From positions 1-56,533 of IMG/VR virus record IMGVR_UViG_3300043811_000163: a stretch of 56,533 nucleotides of DNA, one strand, 5' to 3'. Source of the DNA: a virus. A model generated the notes under the pieces. That model was not told the DNA's origin. It ran no database searches and was given only the letters and a program-made list of their open reading frames with translations. The position numbers were made by a program, and so were the translations under genes. Numbering within the stretch: position 1 is the first letter of the stretch; every line of letters starts with the position of its first letter. This document shows, one piece after another, positions 22,737 through 32,030 of the stretch.

Positions 22737-23917
22737 TGGGTCGCGAACGCGGACAAGTGCAGCTCTCGGCGGACAACCCGTACGCGGGCATGGCCACCGC
22801 CAAGGTCTTCTCGGATCACAATCCGTTCGAGGGCTTGCCGAAGTACGACTCGCGCTTCGCTCGATCGTACGCGCGAAACATCCTGCAGACCAACGGCTAC
22901 TTCGCCGAGCTCGCGCAGGAAATGCGCCAGGACGGCTACCTGCGTCACGACGCCGGGCTGTCTCTCGCCTTCGCCCGTTCGCTCGAGTGGATCATCCGCA
23001 AACCGTACGAAGCGGAGTACCCGGAGCTCCGAGCCGCAGAATTCCTGCCGCTCATGACCGAGGTCCCGCCCGAAGCGGCCACCTTCACCTACCGCATGCT
23101 CGACAAGGTCGGGCAAGCCGCGGTGATCCAGGAAAACGGATCGGACGCGCCCAAGGTTTCGCTGAAGGGATCGGAGTGGCAGAGCCCGATCGTGACGATC
23201 GGGGCGAGCTACGACTACACGATCCTCGACACGCTGCGCGCCGGCAGGATGAACATCCCGCTCGAGGCGTACAACGCGGAAGCCGCACGATTCGCGTGCG
23301 AATACCTGCTCGAGAACATCGCGGCTGTGGGACTTCCGAACTCCGGCGTTCCCGGATTCACGAATGCCCCGGGCGTCTCCGGTTCCGCTCAGGTCTCCAC
23401 GGGCGGCAACTGGATTGCCCAGATCGCCTCGATCGCGCAGGCGTCCACGACCAACCCGACCCCGCCAGCGGTTGCCGTCACCCAGGCCATTGCGGGCGAC
23501 ATCAACGCCGCCATCAAGAAGGTCTTCGTGGCCACCAAGGGCACGCATCGACCGGACACCGTGCTCGTGGGCTACAACGCCTACGGCGCGCTCATGACGG
23601 CGCCGCGAAGCCCCGGATTCACGGGCGACACCATCCTCGACTACCTGGAGAACCTCTGCCAGGTCAATATCGAGTGCTGGCCGCAGCTCGACACGGCGGG
23701 CTCTGTGACCACGACCTACGCAGGCCAGAACTACAACGGCCGCGTCATGGTCTACAAGAAGGACCCGAAGCTCCTGAACCTCGTCGTCTGCCAGCCGTTC
23801 ACCCAGCTGCCTCCGCAGCCGATCCGGATGGCGTGGGAGGTTACCACCTACATGCGCACAGGTGGGGTGACAGTGCGCTACCCTCTGACAGTTACCTACA
23901 TCGATTCTGTGTCCTGA
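22736..23917 (+). CDS. Major capsid protein (DUF2184-like, HK97 fold)
   Basis: A 393-residue protein resembling the DUF2184 family of major capsid proteins. FARSLEWIIRKPYEAEYPEL, the central GASYDYTILDTLRAG and the C-terminal RMAWEVTTYMRTGGV are typical parts. It assembles the icosahedral shell. AGGAG lies ahead of the ATG at 22736. High codon bias toward C-ending codons fits high expression. Confidence 0.85.
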   Translation: MGRERGQVQLSADNPYAGMATAKVFSDHNPFEGLPKYDSRFARSYARNILQTNGYFAELAQEMRQDGYLRHDAGLSLAFARSLEWIIRKPYEAEYPELRAAEFLPLMTEVPPEAATFTYRMLDKVGQAAVIQENGSDAPKVSLKGSEWQSPIVTIGASYDYTILDTLRAGRMNIPLEAYNAEAARFACEYLLENIAAVGLPNSGVPGFTNAPGVSGSAQVSTGGNWIAQIASIAQASTTNPTPPAVAVTQAIAGDINAAIKKVFVATKGTHRPDTVLVGYNAYGALMTAPRSPGFTGDTILDYLENLCQVNIECWPQLDTAGSVTTTYAGQNYNGRVMVYKKDPKLLNLVVCQPFTQLPPQPIRMAWEVTTYMRTGGVTVRYPLTVTYIDSVS

Positions 23918-23944
23918 TCCGGGGCTCAAGAAGGGAGCTCCACG

Positions 23945-24349
23945 ATGGAAGAAGAACTCACGCCGCCCGCGCCGGGCAAGTCAAAGAAGGCGGAAGCTGC
24001 CAAGGCTCTTCCGCTCAAGCCTTCCGAGCGCTACGCGATCGTCAAGGACGATCCCAAGCTGCTCGACAAGCACAAGGCGCTCATCAGCCACTTCGAGAAG
24101 CTCGGGCTTCAGCCGTACGCGTGCGTGCTCTTCGCCAGTCACGTCATCGTGACCGAGGACGATGCGGCGCATTTCGGAGCCAGTCAGACGGCCAAGTGGC
24201 TCGACACGTTCTCGCGGATGTACCCGGTTCCGTACTGCGACGCGAAAAATTGCAACTTGATGGCGTTCGTGCAGAAGATGAAGCTATCCGGTCTCGATTG
24301 CGTCGAGTTTCCGGAATACCAGCAGCTGGCGGCGGCGCTCAGCGGTTGA
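23945..24349 (+). CDS. Hypothetical head-region protein
   Basis: A 134-residue protein with a Lys/Ala-rich N-terminal 25 residues and a compact alpha/beta remainder with three Cys (YACVLFASHVIV, YCDAKNCNLM). AAGGGAG precedes the ATG. Position after the capsid gene suggests a virion or assembly role; no family recognised. Confidence 0.6.
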   Translation: MEEELTPPAPGKSKKAEAAKALPLKPSERYAIVKDDPKLLDKHKALISHFEKLGLQPYACVLFASHVIVTEDDAAHFGASQTAKWLDTFSRMYPVPYCDAKNCNLMAFVQKMKLSGLDCVEFPEYQQLAAALSG

Positions 24350-24362
24350 CCGGGGGCCAGTT

Positions 24363-24980
24363 GTGGCCCTGCTCGCCGTTCTTCAGATCGGCAACGCGCT
24401 AGCGAGTGAATCCACCGCGAGCGTGCTGACGGGCAATTCTGTCCTCTGCACGCTGACCACGTTCGACAGCGAAACGCAGCTCGAGACCAACGCGGACGCG
24501 AGCTCGACGCAGGTTCTGTGCAACTGCACCTTGAGCGCCGGCACGTACGCGGCCGGCTCGCTCATCGCCGTGGTTCCTGGTGCGTCGCCGTCGGTTCCGT
24601 ACGCCAATGTCAACCCGGTCACGAGCTCCGGGGGAGTCGTTACAGGTGTTCTCTTTCAGGCTCAGGTGCCTGGGCCCACCGCAGCGCTTGCGCCGAGCAC
24701 ACTCACCCAGGTCGCCAGCGGTACGCCCGGATTCACGGCCGTGACCAATCCGGCTGCTCAGAGTCAGCTGGGCGCGTACAGCGTGACCGCGGTTCTATTT
24801 TCACCGCTGGGTAACCAGACCGCGATGACCGTCACGAGCCCTTCTATCGGAGTGTATCAAGCGACCACGCCGCCGTTGACCATTGACGGCACGTACGCGG
24901 TCCAGTTCTCCGGAACATCGGATAGCGGTGCGTTCGATTTCGTGACGCAAGGCGCTGTCAACGCGACGGCGGGAACGTGA
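24363..24980 (+). CDS. Virion protein carrying a baseplate-J-like insertion domain
   Basis: A 205-residue beta-rich protein. Residues 49-137 match residues 95-181 of the baseplate J-like protein at 50647; by eye roughly half the residues agree, with CNCTLSAGTYAAGSL against CNATLAAGTYAAGSL as the clearest block. The rest is Thr/Ser-rich beta structure. It is likely a surface domain placed on the capsid or neck. GTG start at 24363 with GGGGG nearby. Confidence 0.65.
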   Translation: MALLAVLQIGNALASESTASVLTGNSVLCTLTTFDSETQLETNADASSTQVLCNCTLSAGTYAAGSLIAVVPGASPSVPYANVNPVTSSGGVVTGVLFQAQVPGPTAALAPSTLTQVASGTPGFTAVTNPAAQSQLGAYSVTAVLFSPLGNQTAMTVTSPSIGVYQATTPPLTIDGTYAVQFSGTSDSGAFDFVTQGAVNATAGT

Positions 24981-24987
24981 GGTCGAA

Positions 24988-27453
24988 ATGACCGCGCCCG
25001 CGTCTGTCGTTCTCCAGTATCCGATCACGGTGCTGACAGCGCCGTTTACGATGCCCGCCGTGGGTTCGACGGTCGACGTCACAGTTGGGGCCACGCAATG
25101 GATGGTCATTGGGGCCACCATATTTGTGCAGGGCGCCGGAACGCTCCTTGTCTCGAATGTCACTGGAACCACAACAGCCATTCTCGAGAATCCGTCGCCT
25201 GCCGTGACGGGCAATGTCTCGCCTGGAACCGTCATTCCGATCGACAATTCGGTCGGAGTCGCCCCAGGCATCAATGGCCCTACAGGTCCATCGGGAATCA
25301 CGCAGACGACGCTCGAAGCTTCGTATACGCAACCCGCGCCGGGAACGCCCGTCACGATCGCCGTGGCGACTTCCGTATTGGCTGCGGCAGGCTCGTTCGT
25401 GACTGTGGCTGGAGCCGGCTCGAACAATTCTCCGGGAGGTCACTATTTCGTTCTCTCGGTACCGGACGGAACGCATCTCACGGTGTCTCCTACGAGCGAA
25501 GCGGGGAACTGCGCTCAAGGGACGCTCATCGCATCGGGTGGCGCGGTCACCTTGTCTGGTTCGTCGGGTCTCGCTCAAGACGCTTATGGAAACGCGGTCA
25601 TTCCGGCGTCAGGCTATTCCTGGCAGATTTCTCCGACCGCGTTCGGCTTCGAAATAGGCACGGATTGGGGCGCCACGGCGATTGCCGGCGATGGCCAGTG
25701 GCATACGATCGCGACGATTACGCCAGCGGTCAACGCAGATGAAATCGTCGAAATGTCCGTGCTGGTGGTGTTGCGAAATCTCGCGGAAACCCCTGGATTC
25801 TCTCGGTGGCGCTGGTTTTTTTCCGTGCAGAACCAGTCCGGCACGCTCACAGAAGCGGACGGCACGCAGCTCCCCACCTTGGTGGATATCAAGTCTGGTT
25901 CTTCATCGCCGCCGTCGGGCAATACGCAGCTCGTCGTCTCGGGCACGAATATTTTGGTCCAGGTTCAGGCTCTCTCTTCGTTTTTCGCCCGATGCGCGGT
26001 CAGTATCGATCGAGCCCAGGCTCCGGGAAATCCGGTCGTCACGGCGATCTTGCCGTCGTTCGACAGTGTGGGGGCCACCGCGGCTGTCACGATTTCGGGC
26101 GCCGTGCTGGGCCGAGTCACAGCAGCGGGTATCAAAATTGGCGGAGTCAAGTATCCGCTGACCAATTTCGTTCTGTCCGGATCGACCACGATCACGGGCA
26201 ACATCAGCGCATCGACTCCGATCGGGAAAGGTTTCGTCTACGTCACGGTCAGCTCATTCGATTTCGTCACGACGGTGCCATTCTGGTCGCTCGGATCTGC
26301 TCCCGCTGGTCTCGTGATTTCGCCCACATCTGGCAGCGACATCGGAGGAACCGCGTTGACTTTGACAGCCAGCAGCGGACTGACCGGAATCGATGCGCCT
26401 GGAGGTGGCCTGACACTCAAGGGAGCCGCAGCGACAGGCGTCACCTATATCAGCGATACCGATGCCACGGCGACGAGCGGCGTGGGTACGGCTGGACTCG
26501 GAAATGTGGTGGCCACCACGCCGGCCGGATCGGGAACGATCCTCAATGGATGGACCTATACGGCTCCCCCGGTCCCGACACTCACAAGCATCGGCCCGAA
26601 CATTGCCCGCTCCGGCGACATTATCACGCTGCACGGCAGCGGATTCACTGTATCGGCCCCCGTGGTAGACTTCAATTCGACACCCTCGCTCAGCGTGATC
26701 GTGCTCAGCGATACAAAGGCCACGGCTCTAGTCCCTTCGTTGACCGCCTCGGCAACGCCGTTCTCCGTGACTATCACCACGTTGGGCGGCACGACCAGTG
26801 GGGTCAATTTCTACTGCGCTCCGTCGAGTCTCACATACCTCTGGGTGCCTTGCCCAGATACGCTCGTCGTATCGAGCAGCAATATCAGCTCGTGGATCGA
26901 TAATTCCGGCCAGTTTGCGATGACGCAAGGAACCGGTGCGAACCAGCCGACCGAGAGCACGTCCGCATTCTCGACAGGCGCTGTTTCTGCCCACTTCAGC
27001 GGAAATCAAGAGCTCATCTATTCCACAGCCACATTGCCAGGTTTGACGGTCCCATTCACGCAAGGCATGTCGGTCAATGGACCGGCAAGCAGTTCCGGCG
27101 ACCATATCGTCATCTCGAACCCGTCCGGCACCACGTTCTTTGGCTTCTTCAATGCGGATGTCACGGCAGGATCGACGTCCGTTCTGAACGACACGAGCTG
27201 GACCGGCGGGTCTCATCTCGTCACGTGCGTGTTCGAGGCGACCGGTGCGATCTCGATCGACAACGGGACTGCGTTCACAGGCGCGCTCGGCAACAATTCC
27301 TTCACGAGTGGCGTGCAGGTCGGTTCCTACGGAGGAAACAGCCTGTTCTTCAGTGGCGATCTGGGAATGTTCTTCCTCGCCGACGGCACACTATCGACCG
27401 GTGACGCGGGAATAGTTCATGGGATCTCCCAAGCAGTTTATGGGACACCGTGA
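24988..27453 (+). CDS. Large adhesin-like protein with IPT/TIG and LamG-like domains
   Basis: An 821-residue secreted-type beta protein with almost no charged helices. Three IPT/TIG-like Ig domains are visible, the clearest starting PTLTSIGPNIARSGDIITL. The last 200 residues (NISSWIDNSGQFAMTQGTG and onward) resemble the LamG/concanavalin-like domain of the gene at 29254. Such domains bind carbohydrate or other surfaces. Lying between capsid and neck genes, it may be a head fibre. GAGGTCGAA precedes the ATG. Confidence 0.65.
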   Translation: MTAPASVVLQYPITVLTAPFTMPAVGSTVDVTVGATQWMVIGATIFVQGAGTLLVSNVTGTTTAILENPSPAVTGNVSPGTVIPIDNSVGVAPGINGPTGPSGITQTTLEASYTQPAPGTPVTIAVATSVLAAAGSFVTVAGAGSNNSPGGHYFVLSVPDGTHLTVSPTSEAGNCAQGTLIASGGAVTLSGSSGLAQDAYGNAVIPASGYSWQISPTAFGFEIGTDWGATAIAGDGQWHTIATITPAVNADEIVEMSVLVVLRNLAETPGFSRWRWFFSVQNQSGTLTEADGTQLPTLVDIKSGSSSPPSGNTQLVVSGTNILVQVQALSSFFARCAVSIDRAQAPGNPVVTAILPSFDSVGATAAVTISGAVLGRVTAAGIKIGGVKYPLTNFVLSGSTTITGNISASTPIGKGFVYVTVSSFDFVTTVPFWSLGSAPAGLVISPTSGSDIGGTALTLTASSGLTGIDAPGGGLTLKGAAATGVTYISDTDATATSGVGTAGLGNVVATTPAGSGTILNGWTYTAPPVPTLTSIGPNIARSGDIITLHGSGFTVSAPVVDFNSTPSLSVIVLSDTKATALVPSLTASATPFSVTITTLGGTTSGVNFYCAPSSLTYLWVPCPDTLVVSSSNISSWIDNSGQFAMTQGTGANQPTESTSAFSTGAVSAHFSGNQELIYSTATLPGLTVPFTQGMSVNGPASSSGDHIVISNPSGTTFFGFFNADVTAGSTSVLNDTSWTGGSHLVTCVFEATGAISIDNGTAFTGALGNNSFTSGVQVGSYGGNSLFFSGDLGMFFLADGTLSTGDAGIVHGISQAVYGTP

Positions 27454-29252
27454 TGCGTGGCGTCACTGGCACCTCCATGGGTCTCGTGCCTGCGGCTCCA
27501 CAAGCGATTCCTTCAAGCCTCGCGATCTCCCAGACAGGATCTGAGGCGACTGGATTTAGCGGGTCGTCCTATTTCTCCGTCACGGGAAGCGGATTCGCGT
27601 TCGGGAACAACACCACGATTGCGATCGGCTTCGATCTGCATACGTTGCCCGTCGTTCCGCAAACAATCGTACAGGATGCTCTGGCCGCCACCAATGGCTG
27701 GCAGGTGCAGATTGATTCGACAGGGCAAATTCTGATCGCATTCCCTGGTGGAGGGACGACCATATCGACCACGCTCCTCGCGAGCATCGGATTCAACTCG
27801 GTCGTCATCACCAAGGATGTGGCGACCACCGACAAGGTCCGAGTCAGTCTCAACAATCTGTCGGAAGGCATCTTTACGATTCCGGCGTCAGTATCGACCA
27901 ATTCGTCGAGCATCTGTCGGATCGGCAACGACGATACGGGCGCCACACCGTTCTCGGCGGGGGCCGTGCTGTGGTTTCAGGGTTACAGCGTCGTTCTGTC
28001 CGACAGCGACATGAACACGAAGGCTGCGATGGGACAGCAAAACCGATGGATTCCCGTGCCGTCCTCACAGGAGTCATCGCTCGTGGTCGACTGGGAGGTA
28101 GGCGCCTCTCGAGACTGGAATGGAATTGCCTCGACCACGACGAGCCAAGGAAGTGTGCCGGTCACCTGGACGGTCACGGGCTCGGGCCTGTCACTCGCCC
28201 CGCTTCAGGAGCTCTATTTCCCTTGGTCCGCGATCCAGCCATACGCGCAGGACAATGCGTACTCGACCTCGCCCTACGGCACGTATCTTCGTCTGATCTT
28301 CGGGTCGCAAGACCAAGCGATCTACGTCGACACGACCGTCGGAGATATTTTCGAGTCTTCTTCAGCCCTATTCTCGGCTCCGGTGTGGAGTATCTCTCAA
28401 CACAATATTGCGACATTCTGCGGGGCCACGTACGGCTCCCTTCAGGCCGGAGTGCGCGGGTGCATGCGAGTAGCGACGCCTGGCTCCGGATTTGGGCGGA
28501 CCATCGAAGTGTGGAGCGGGCCGCAAACGATCAGCGGCGGTGTCGGTCCAGTGTACGGAACGACCATTCAGGCCGTACGGCTCCAGACCGTTTCCGGGCA
28601 AGCCGTCAATCCGATACCAGCGCCCTCCAACGTGCTCAACATTTTGGGCGATTCGATCACGGCGGATGGTCTAGTAGCCACGCCGGTAGGCCAGTTCGGT
28701 AGTGCGTCGATCTACCGAAACGCCGTCCGTGGGAAAGCGAACGTTGTGGTCGATGGCGGCGGCAACTCGAGTCTGTTCGAGAACTGCACGATATTTTTTG
28801 CCACGCCCGCCGCATACGCCGCGCATGTAGCTGCCACGATTGCCAACGTGAACGCGGGCGGATTGCAGGTCGTACTCGTGGCCATCATGGTCAACGACTA
28901 CCTTTTGGCCCAGCAGTCCGCGGCGTCCTACGGGACCATGTTGACGACGTTCATGAACGCGCTGCACACGGATGCGCCAGCCGCCACGATCATTGTGCAC
29001 GGTACGACCCTTCTGGGCGGCAGCTACGAAACCCTACCCAACAACACCTATGGAAACATTCCAGACGACTATCGCAATGCTGCGGCCGCCGCAGTCAGTG
29101 CGATCGGCGCGTCGTGGGCGAAATATTCGAACTACAAAAACGTGATTATGACCGCGGACATCTCGACGCTCGACAACATTCACCTTCTGAACTCGGGACA
29201 AGCCAAGGTGGCGGCTCAGTATCAGGCGGACAAGTTCTTCGGGACGTTCTGA
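27450..29252 (+). CDS. SGNH/GDSL hydrolase fused to a LamG-like domain
   Basis: A 600-residue protein. Residues 35-195 look LamG-like. Residues 395-600 are an SGNH hydrolase: block I NILGDSIT (Gly400-Asp401-Ser402), block III Asn482 (VNDY), block V Asp575 and His578 (DNIHL). Such enzymes remove acetyl or acyl esters from polysaccharides, so it probably trims surface glycans. GTGA overlap with the adhesin gene points to joint production. Confidence 0.75.
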   Translation: MMRGVTGTSMGLVPAAPQAIPSSLAISQTGSEATGFSGSSYFSVTGSGFAFGNNTTIAIGFDLHTLPVVPQTIVQDALAATNGWQVQIDSTGQILIAFPGGGTTISTTLLASIGFNSVVITKDVATTDKVRVSLNNLSEGIFTIPASVSTNSSSICRIGNDDTGATPFSAGAVLWFQGYSVVLSDSDMNTKAAMGQQNRWIPVPSSQESSLVVDWEVGASRDWNGIASTTTSQGSVPVTWTVTGSGLSLAPLQELYFPWSAIQPYAQDNAYSTSPYGTYLRLIFGSQDQAIYVDTTVGDIFESSSALFSAPVWSISQHNIATFCGATYGSLQAGVRGCMRVATPGSGFGRTIEVWSGPQTISGGVGPVYGTTIQAVRLQTVSGQAVNPIPAPSNVLNILGDSITADGLVATPVGQFGSASIYRNAVRGKANVVVDGGGNSSLFENCTIFFATPAAYAAHVAATIANVNAGGLQVVLVAIMVNDYLLAQQSAASYGTMLTTFMNALHTDAPAATIIVHGTTLLGGSYETLPNNTYGNIPDDYRNAAAAAVSAIGASWAKYSNYKNVIMTADISTLDNIHLLNSGQAKVAAQYQADKFFGTF

Positions 29253-29253
29253 C

Positions 29254-30096
29254 ATGAAACAAGCTATTCGCACGGCCTCGATGTTCATTCTGCTGACGTG
29301 CGCGCTGTTTGCGATCGGATCGCGCAGCGGTACATGGATCGAAGAGCCCGCCCATGCGATGCGCCTTGGCGAGGGCATCGGCCTAAGCAAGCAGCCCACC
29401 CAATCGGCAGCGTGGACGCCGATCTCGCTACAACCAACGGTGTGGTTCCGAGCGGATAAGGGGATCACGCTCAACGGTTCGAATGTCAGTGCATGGGCCG
29501 ATCAGAGTGGCAACGGAAACAGCGCGAGCCAAGGGACCTCTGGGGATCAGCCGGCGTTTTCGGCGACTGGCAATCCGCTCGGTGGCGCCTCGGTCGTCTG
29601 GGGCGGCGGGGTCAGTGGCGTGTCGACCAATGCCATGACAATTGGAGCGTTCAGCGCGCTCAGCACGGGCGCGGTGGTCGCGACCGTCCAATACGCGGCC
29701 ACGCTCTCGTCGATCCGCCAGCTGGTCAATGGCCTGGAGAGCGGAGCCAACGGAGACTGGGAAGTCTGGACGCAGAGCAGCAAGACACAGTTTTACGCGG
29801 GCGCCACGAAGGCATCGGGCAGCACGTTCACGGGCAGCACCTGGCATACGATCGTTGCCAATTTCGCGGCAAGTGCATCGTCTCAACTGTTTGTGGACGG
29901 TGTCTCGCAAGCGACAGGGACGGTCGGGACCAACTCGTTCGGTGGAAGTGGGTTCACGCTCGGCAATACCGTGACTCCTACAAGTGCCGGTTGGCACGGG
30001 GGCATGACCGAGTTTTTGATCGTGCCCACGACCCTGACGACCGCTCAGGTCGCCCAGTATTCCACGTGGGCCACCGCGCAGTGGGGCGTCAACTAA
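29254..30096 (+). CDS. LamG-like domain protein with an N-terminal hydrophobic segment
   Basis: A 280-residue protein. Residues 4-24 are a signal-like hydrophobic stretch after MKQAIRTAS. Residues 60-280 are a concanavalin/LamG-like beta sandwich (VWFRADKGITLNGSNVSAW, WHTIVANF, LFVDGVSQATG). It shares this domain type with the two genes before it. Carbohydrate binding is likely. Confidence 0.65.
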   Translation: MKQAIRTASMFILLTCALFAIGSRSGTWIEEPAHAMRLGEGIGLSKQPTQSAAWTPISLQPTVWFRADKGITLNGSNVSAWADQSGNGNSASQGTSGDQPAFSATGNPLGGASVVWGGGVSGVSTNAMTIGAFSALSTGAVVATVQYAATLSSIRQLVNGLESGANGDWEVWTQSSKTQFYAGATKASGSTFTGSTWHTIVANFAASASSQLFVDGVSQATGTVGTNSFGGSGFTLGNTVTPTSAGWHGGMTEFLIVPTTLTTAQVAQYSTWATAQWGVN

Positions 30097-30106
30097 AGGA
30101 TCGGCT

Positions 30107-30985
30107 ATGAAAAGCTACGTTTGCCTCATGCGAAACGCGCTTCTGTCCGCCACGATCGCCCTGAACTTGGTCGGATGCCGCGGTTGCCATCCCGCTGCTT
30201 CCGTTCGGTCGGGACCGATCGGCGCGCAATCCACGCTGAGTGCATATTCGGCGGGTGGCGGCGCCCAGGCGATTGTTCTGCAAAATGCCACTGTGACTGC
30301 GGCCGGATCGGTCGTCGTCACGAACATGCCGATCGGCGCGACCAAGCTCACGGTCAATGTCTCGGGCACTGCGACCGGGTCAATGACTTTCACGATCACC
30401 GAGGTCGATTCGGGAGATCGCGCGACCGCGCTGGGATCTCCCGTCAGCACGTCGGCGATTACGACCACGGGCGCCACGAGCGCGTCATTGACCCTGGCGT
30501 CGTCCGGAACGGTTCTCGTCAGCTGGACCGCGACGAGCTCTCCGAGCTTCACCGGGGTGTGGGCTAGTCTCACCTCGACGGGACTTGCCACGACCGGGGG
30601 CGGTTCAGGCAGCGCGTCGACCGTCTCGATCTCGAGCCCGGTTGCGGCGGCGGGAGCTGTCCCGACGGTCGCGTGGGCACCGGTCGAGGTCAGTCAGGCT
30701 CCGCAGTCGAACTGCCCGGACCAAGGCGCGTTCGTAGGTGACGCTGGTGCGACCGGTTCCGGGTCCGTTCTCGTCGATGCCTCGATCACGACGACGGGTG
30801 TGGCGCGTCGCATTTGGGTCGGCACGGCCGGTACGGTTTGTTTGACCCACCTGAACGACACGAGCGCCAGTACGTGCACGTGTTACCTGAATGTTGCGGC
30901 TGGCACGTATCTCGACGGCGTGTTCACCGCGATCTGCGGAGCCGATGCGGGAACCACGGCAGGGTCCTTCGTTCTCGAGCGATAG
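30107..30985 (+). CDS. Lipoprotein-like beta-rich protein
   Basis: A 292-residue protein. MRNALLSATIALNLVGC fits a lipoprotein signal peptide with lipobox LVGC, so Cys24 would be lipidated if exported. The rest is Ser/Thr/Gly-rich beta repeats. AAAGGA precedes the ATG. A lipidated protein in the middle of virion genes is unusual; it may be surface-displayed in the infected host or a reused fibre. Confidence 0.55.
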   Translation: MKSYVCLMRNALLSATIALNLVGCRGCHPAASVRSGPIGAQSTLSAYSAGGGAQAIVLQNATVTAAGSVVVTNMPIGATKLTVNVSGTATGSMTFTITEVDSGDRATALGSPVSTSAITTTGATSASLTLASSGTVLVSWTATSSPSFTGVWASLTSTGLATTGGGSGSASTVSISSPVAAAGAVPTVAWAPVEVSQAPQSNCPDQGAFVGDAGATGSGSVLVDASITTTGVARRIWVGTAGTVCLTHLNDTSASTCTCYLNVAAGTYLDGVFTAICGADAGTTAGSFVLER

Positions 30986-30992
30986 AAGAAGC

Positions 30993-30998
30993 TACCTT
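30993..30998 (+). promoter_or_regulatory. Late leaderless-type promoter element (TACCTT)
   Basis: GCTACCTT, 6 nt, ATG at 31005; no Shine-Dalgarno site. Confidence 0.6.
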
Positions 30999-31004
30999 CA
31001 CGCC

Positions 31005-31376
31005 ATGCCCGTGGAAGCCGCCGTGAACGAACCGCCTAGCGCAGAGCCGGCTCCGGAGCACGTAGAGCCAATCGCAGAGACAGCGCCGCCCGAAGAGGCC
31101 AAGCCGTGCGAGGATCCGAATCATGGGCCGCCGGCCTTGCGCGGATCCGAACAGCGAGGGATCCAGATGCACACGTGCCCGAAGTGCGGACTGGAAACCG
31201 TGACGCGAGTCGGTTTGGCCGATGGCGTCAAGGTCACGCGTTCGCCGCAGCTCAATGAGCGCGGTCGTCCGACAGGCTCCACGATCGTGCGCGTCGATTC
31301 GGTGCCCACCGGCCAGGTGATTTCGTCTCCGCCCGCGCGTCGCCGAGGCCAGCCCACGGTTCGATTGTCCTCGTGA
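31005..31376 (+). CDS. Hypothetical protein with a zinc knuckle
   Basis: A 123-residue protein: a Pro/Glu-rich first 45 residues, then HTCPKCGLETVTRVG and a basic tail. No family recognised. First gene after a late-type element; the start at 31005 is set by that element. Confidence 0.55.
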   Translation: MPVEAAVNEPPSAEPAPEHVEPIAETAPPEEAKPCEDPNHGPPALRGSEQRGIQMHTCPKCGLETVTRVGLADGVKVTRSPQLNERGRPTGSTIVRVDSVPTGQVISSPPARRRGQPTVRLSS

Positions 31377-31444
31377 GAGGCTTTTCGTTCTACGTATTCG
31401 GTCTCGTCGCGCTTGCCGTTCTCTCTATACTCGCCGTGCGGTAA
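31373..31444 (+). CDS. Possible 23-residue membrane peptide
   Basis: GTG start overlapping the upstream stop (GTGA) followed by a single hydrophobic helix (FSFYVFGLVALAVLSILAV). Too short to judge by family; the overlap and clean transmembrane pattern are the only support. Confidence 0.35.
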   Translation: MRGFSFYVFGLVALAVLSILAVR

Positions 31445-31452
31445 TCCCGCAC
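31436..31452 (+). other. Perfect inverted repeat GTGCGG-N5-CCGCAC
   Basis: A 6-bp stem with a 5-nt loop ending directly before an ATG at 31453. No T-run follows, so it is not an ordinary terminator; it may end or stabilise the short upstream message. Confidence 0.4.
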
Positions 31453-31463
31453 ATGGCAGGCCC

Positions 31464-31469
31464 TACGTT
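31464..31469 (+). promoter_or_regulatory. Late leaderless-type promoter element (TACGTT)
   Basis: CCCTACGTT, 7 nt, ATG at 31477. It selects the second ATG of the frame as the true start of the lipoprotein. Confidence 0.55.
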
Positions 31470-31476
31470 CACGGGC

Positions 31477-32004
31477 ATGAAGCGAATCGCTCTGGCCCTC
31501 GCCATTCTCGCGCTGCCCATTCTCGCGCTCGTCGCGAGTTCTGCCTGCTACCCGCAGTCCAGTCCTTCGCCGAGCAAGCTTGGTGGAAACGCGACGTGGG
31601 GTCCGCAAGGCCCGACAGGTCTGAGCGGCGATGCCGCCTCGTCGATCCCGCTGACCGGGACCTTCGGCCAGCAGAAGACGCTGACCGTCGAGATCTACAA
31701 CACGGACGGCGCGGCCTGGACCGGAACCATCAACTTTCAGGGGTCGAATGACGGTACGAACTGGAATGCCGTCCCGTGCGTGAACCTCGGCGGTACAGTC
31801 GGAGCGATCGGCGCGGTAGCATCTTCGACGACCGCCAATGGGCTCTGGCAGTGCAATGTCTCCGGACTCGGGTACTTCCAAGCGCAAGGCGTTACGATCT
31901 CGACTTCAGCGAACGTGACCTTCAACCTCGCCGATTCGAACTTCCCGATCAGTTTCACTTTGGTCGATGCTGCAACTGGCGCGGTCATTCGCACGAGCTA
32001 CTGA
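31477..32004 (+). CDS. Lipoprotein-like protein
   Basis: A 175-residue protein starting MKRIALALAILALPILALVA and a lipobox ending in Cys24 (ASSAC). The mature part has Gly/Pro-rich sequence, then a beta domain with TGTINFQGSNDGTNWNAVP, common in phage and bacterial surface proteins. I chose the ATG at 31477 over 31453 because it gives a proper signal peptide and fits the late element. Confidence 0.6.
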   Translation: MKRIALALAILALPILALVASSACYPQSSPSPSKLGGNATWGPQGPTGLSGDAASSIPLTGTFGQQKTLTVEIYNTDGAAWTGTINFQGSNDGTNWNAVPCVNLGGTVGAIGAVASSTTANGLWQCNVSGLGYFQAQGVTISTSANVTFNLADSNFPISFTLVDAATGAVIRTSY

Positions 32005-32018
32005 GCGTTCGGAGCGGC

Positions 32019-32024
32019 TAGCTT
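32019..32024 (+). promoter_or_regulatory. Late leaderless-type promoter element (TAGCTT)
   Basis: GCTAGCTT, 6 nt, ATG at 32031; no Shine-Dalgarno site. Confidence 0.6.
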
Positions 32025-32030
32025 CGTCGC

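Noticed and set aside
22415-23929. 504-codon open frame opposite the capsid gene
   Set aside because: Antisense of the capsid gene; Arg/Val/Gly-rich composition with no domain.
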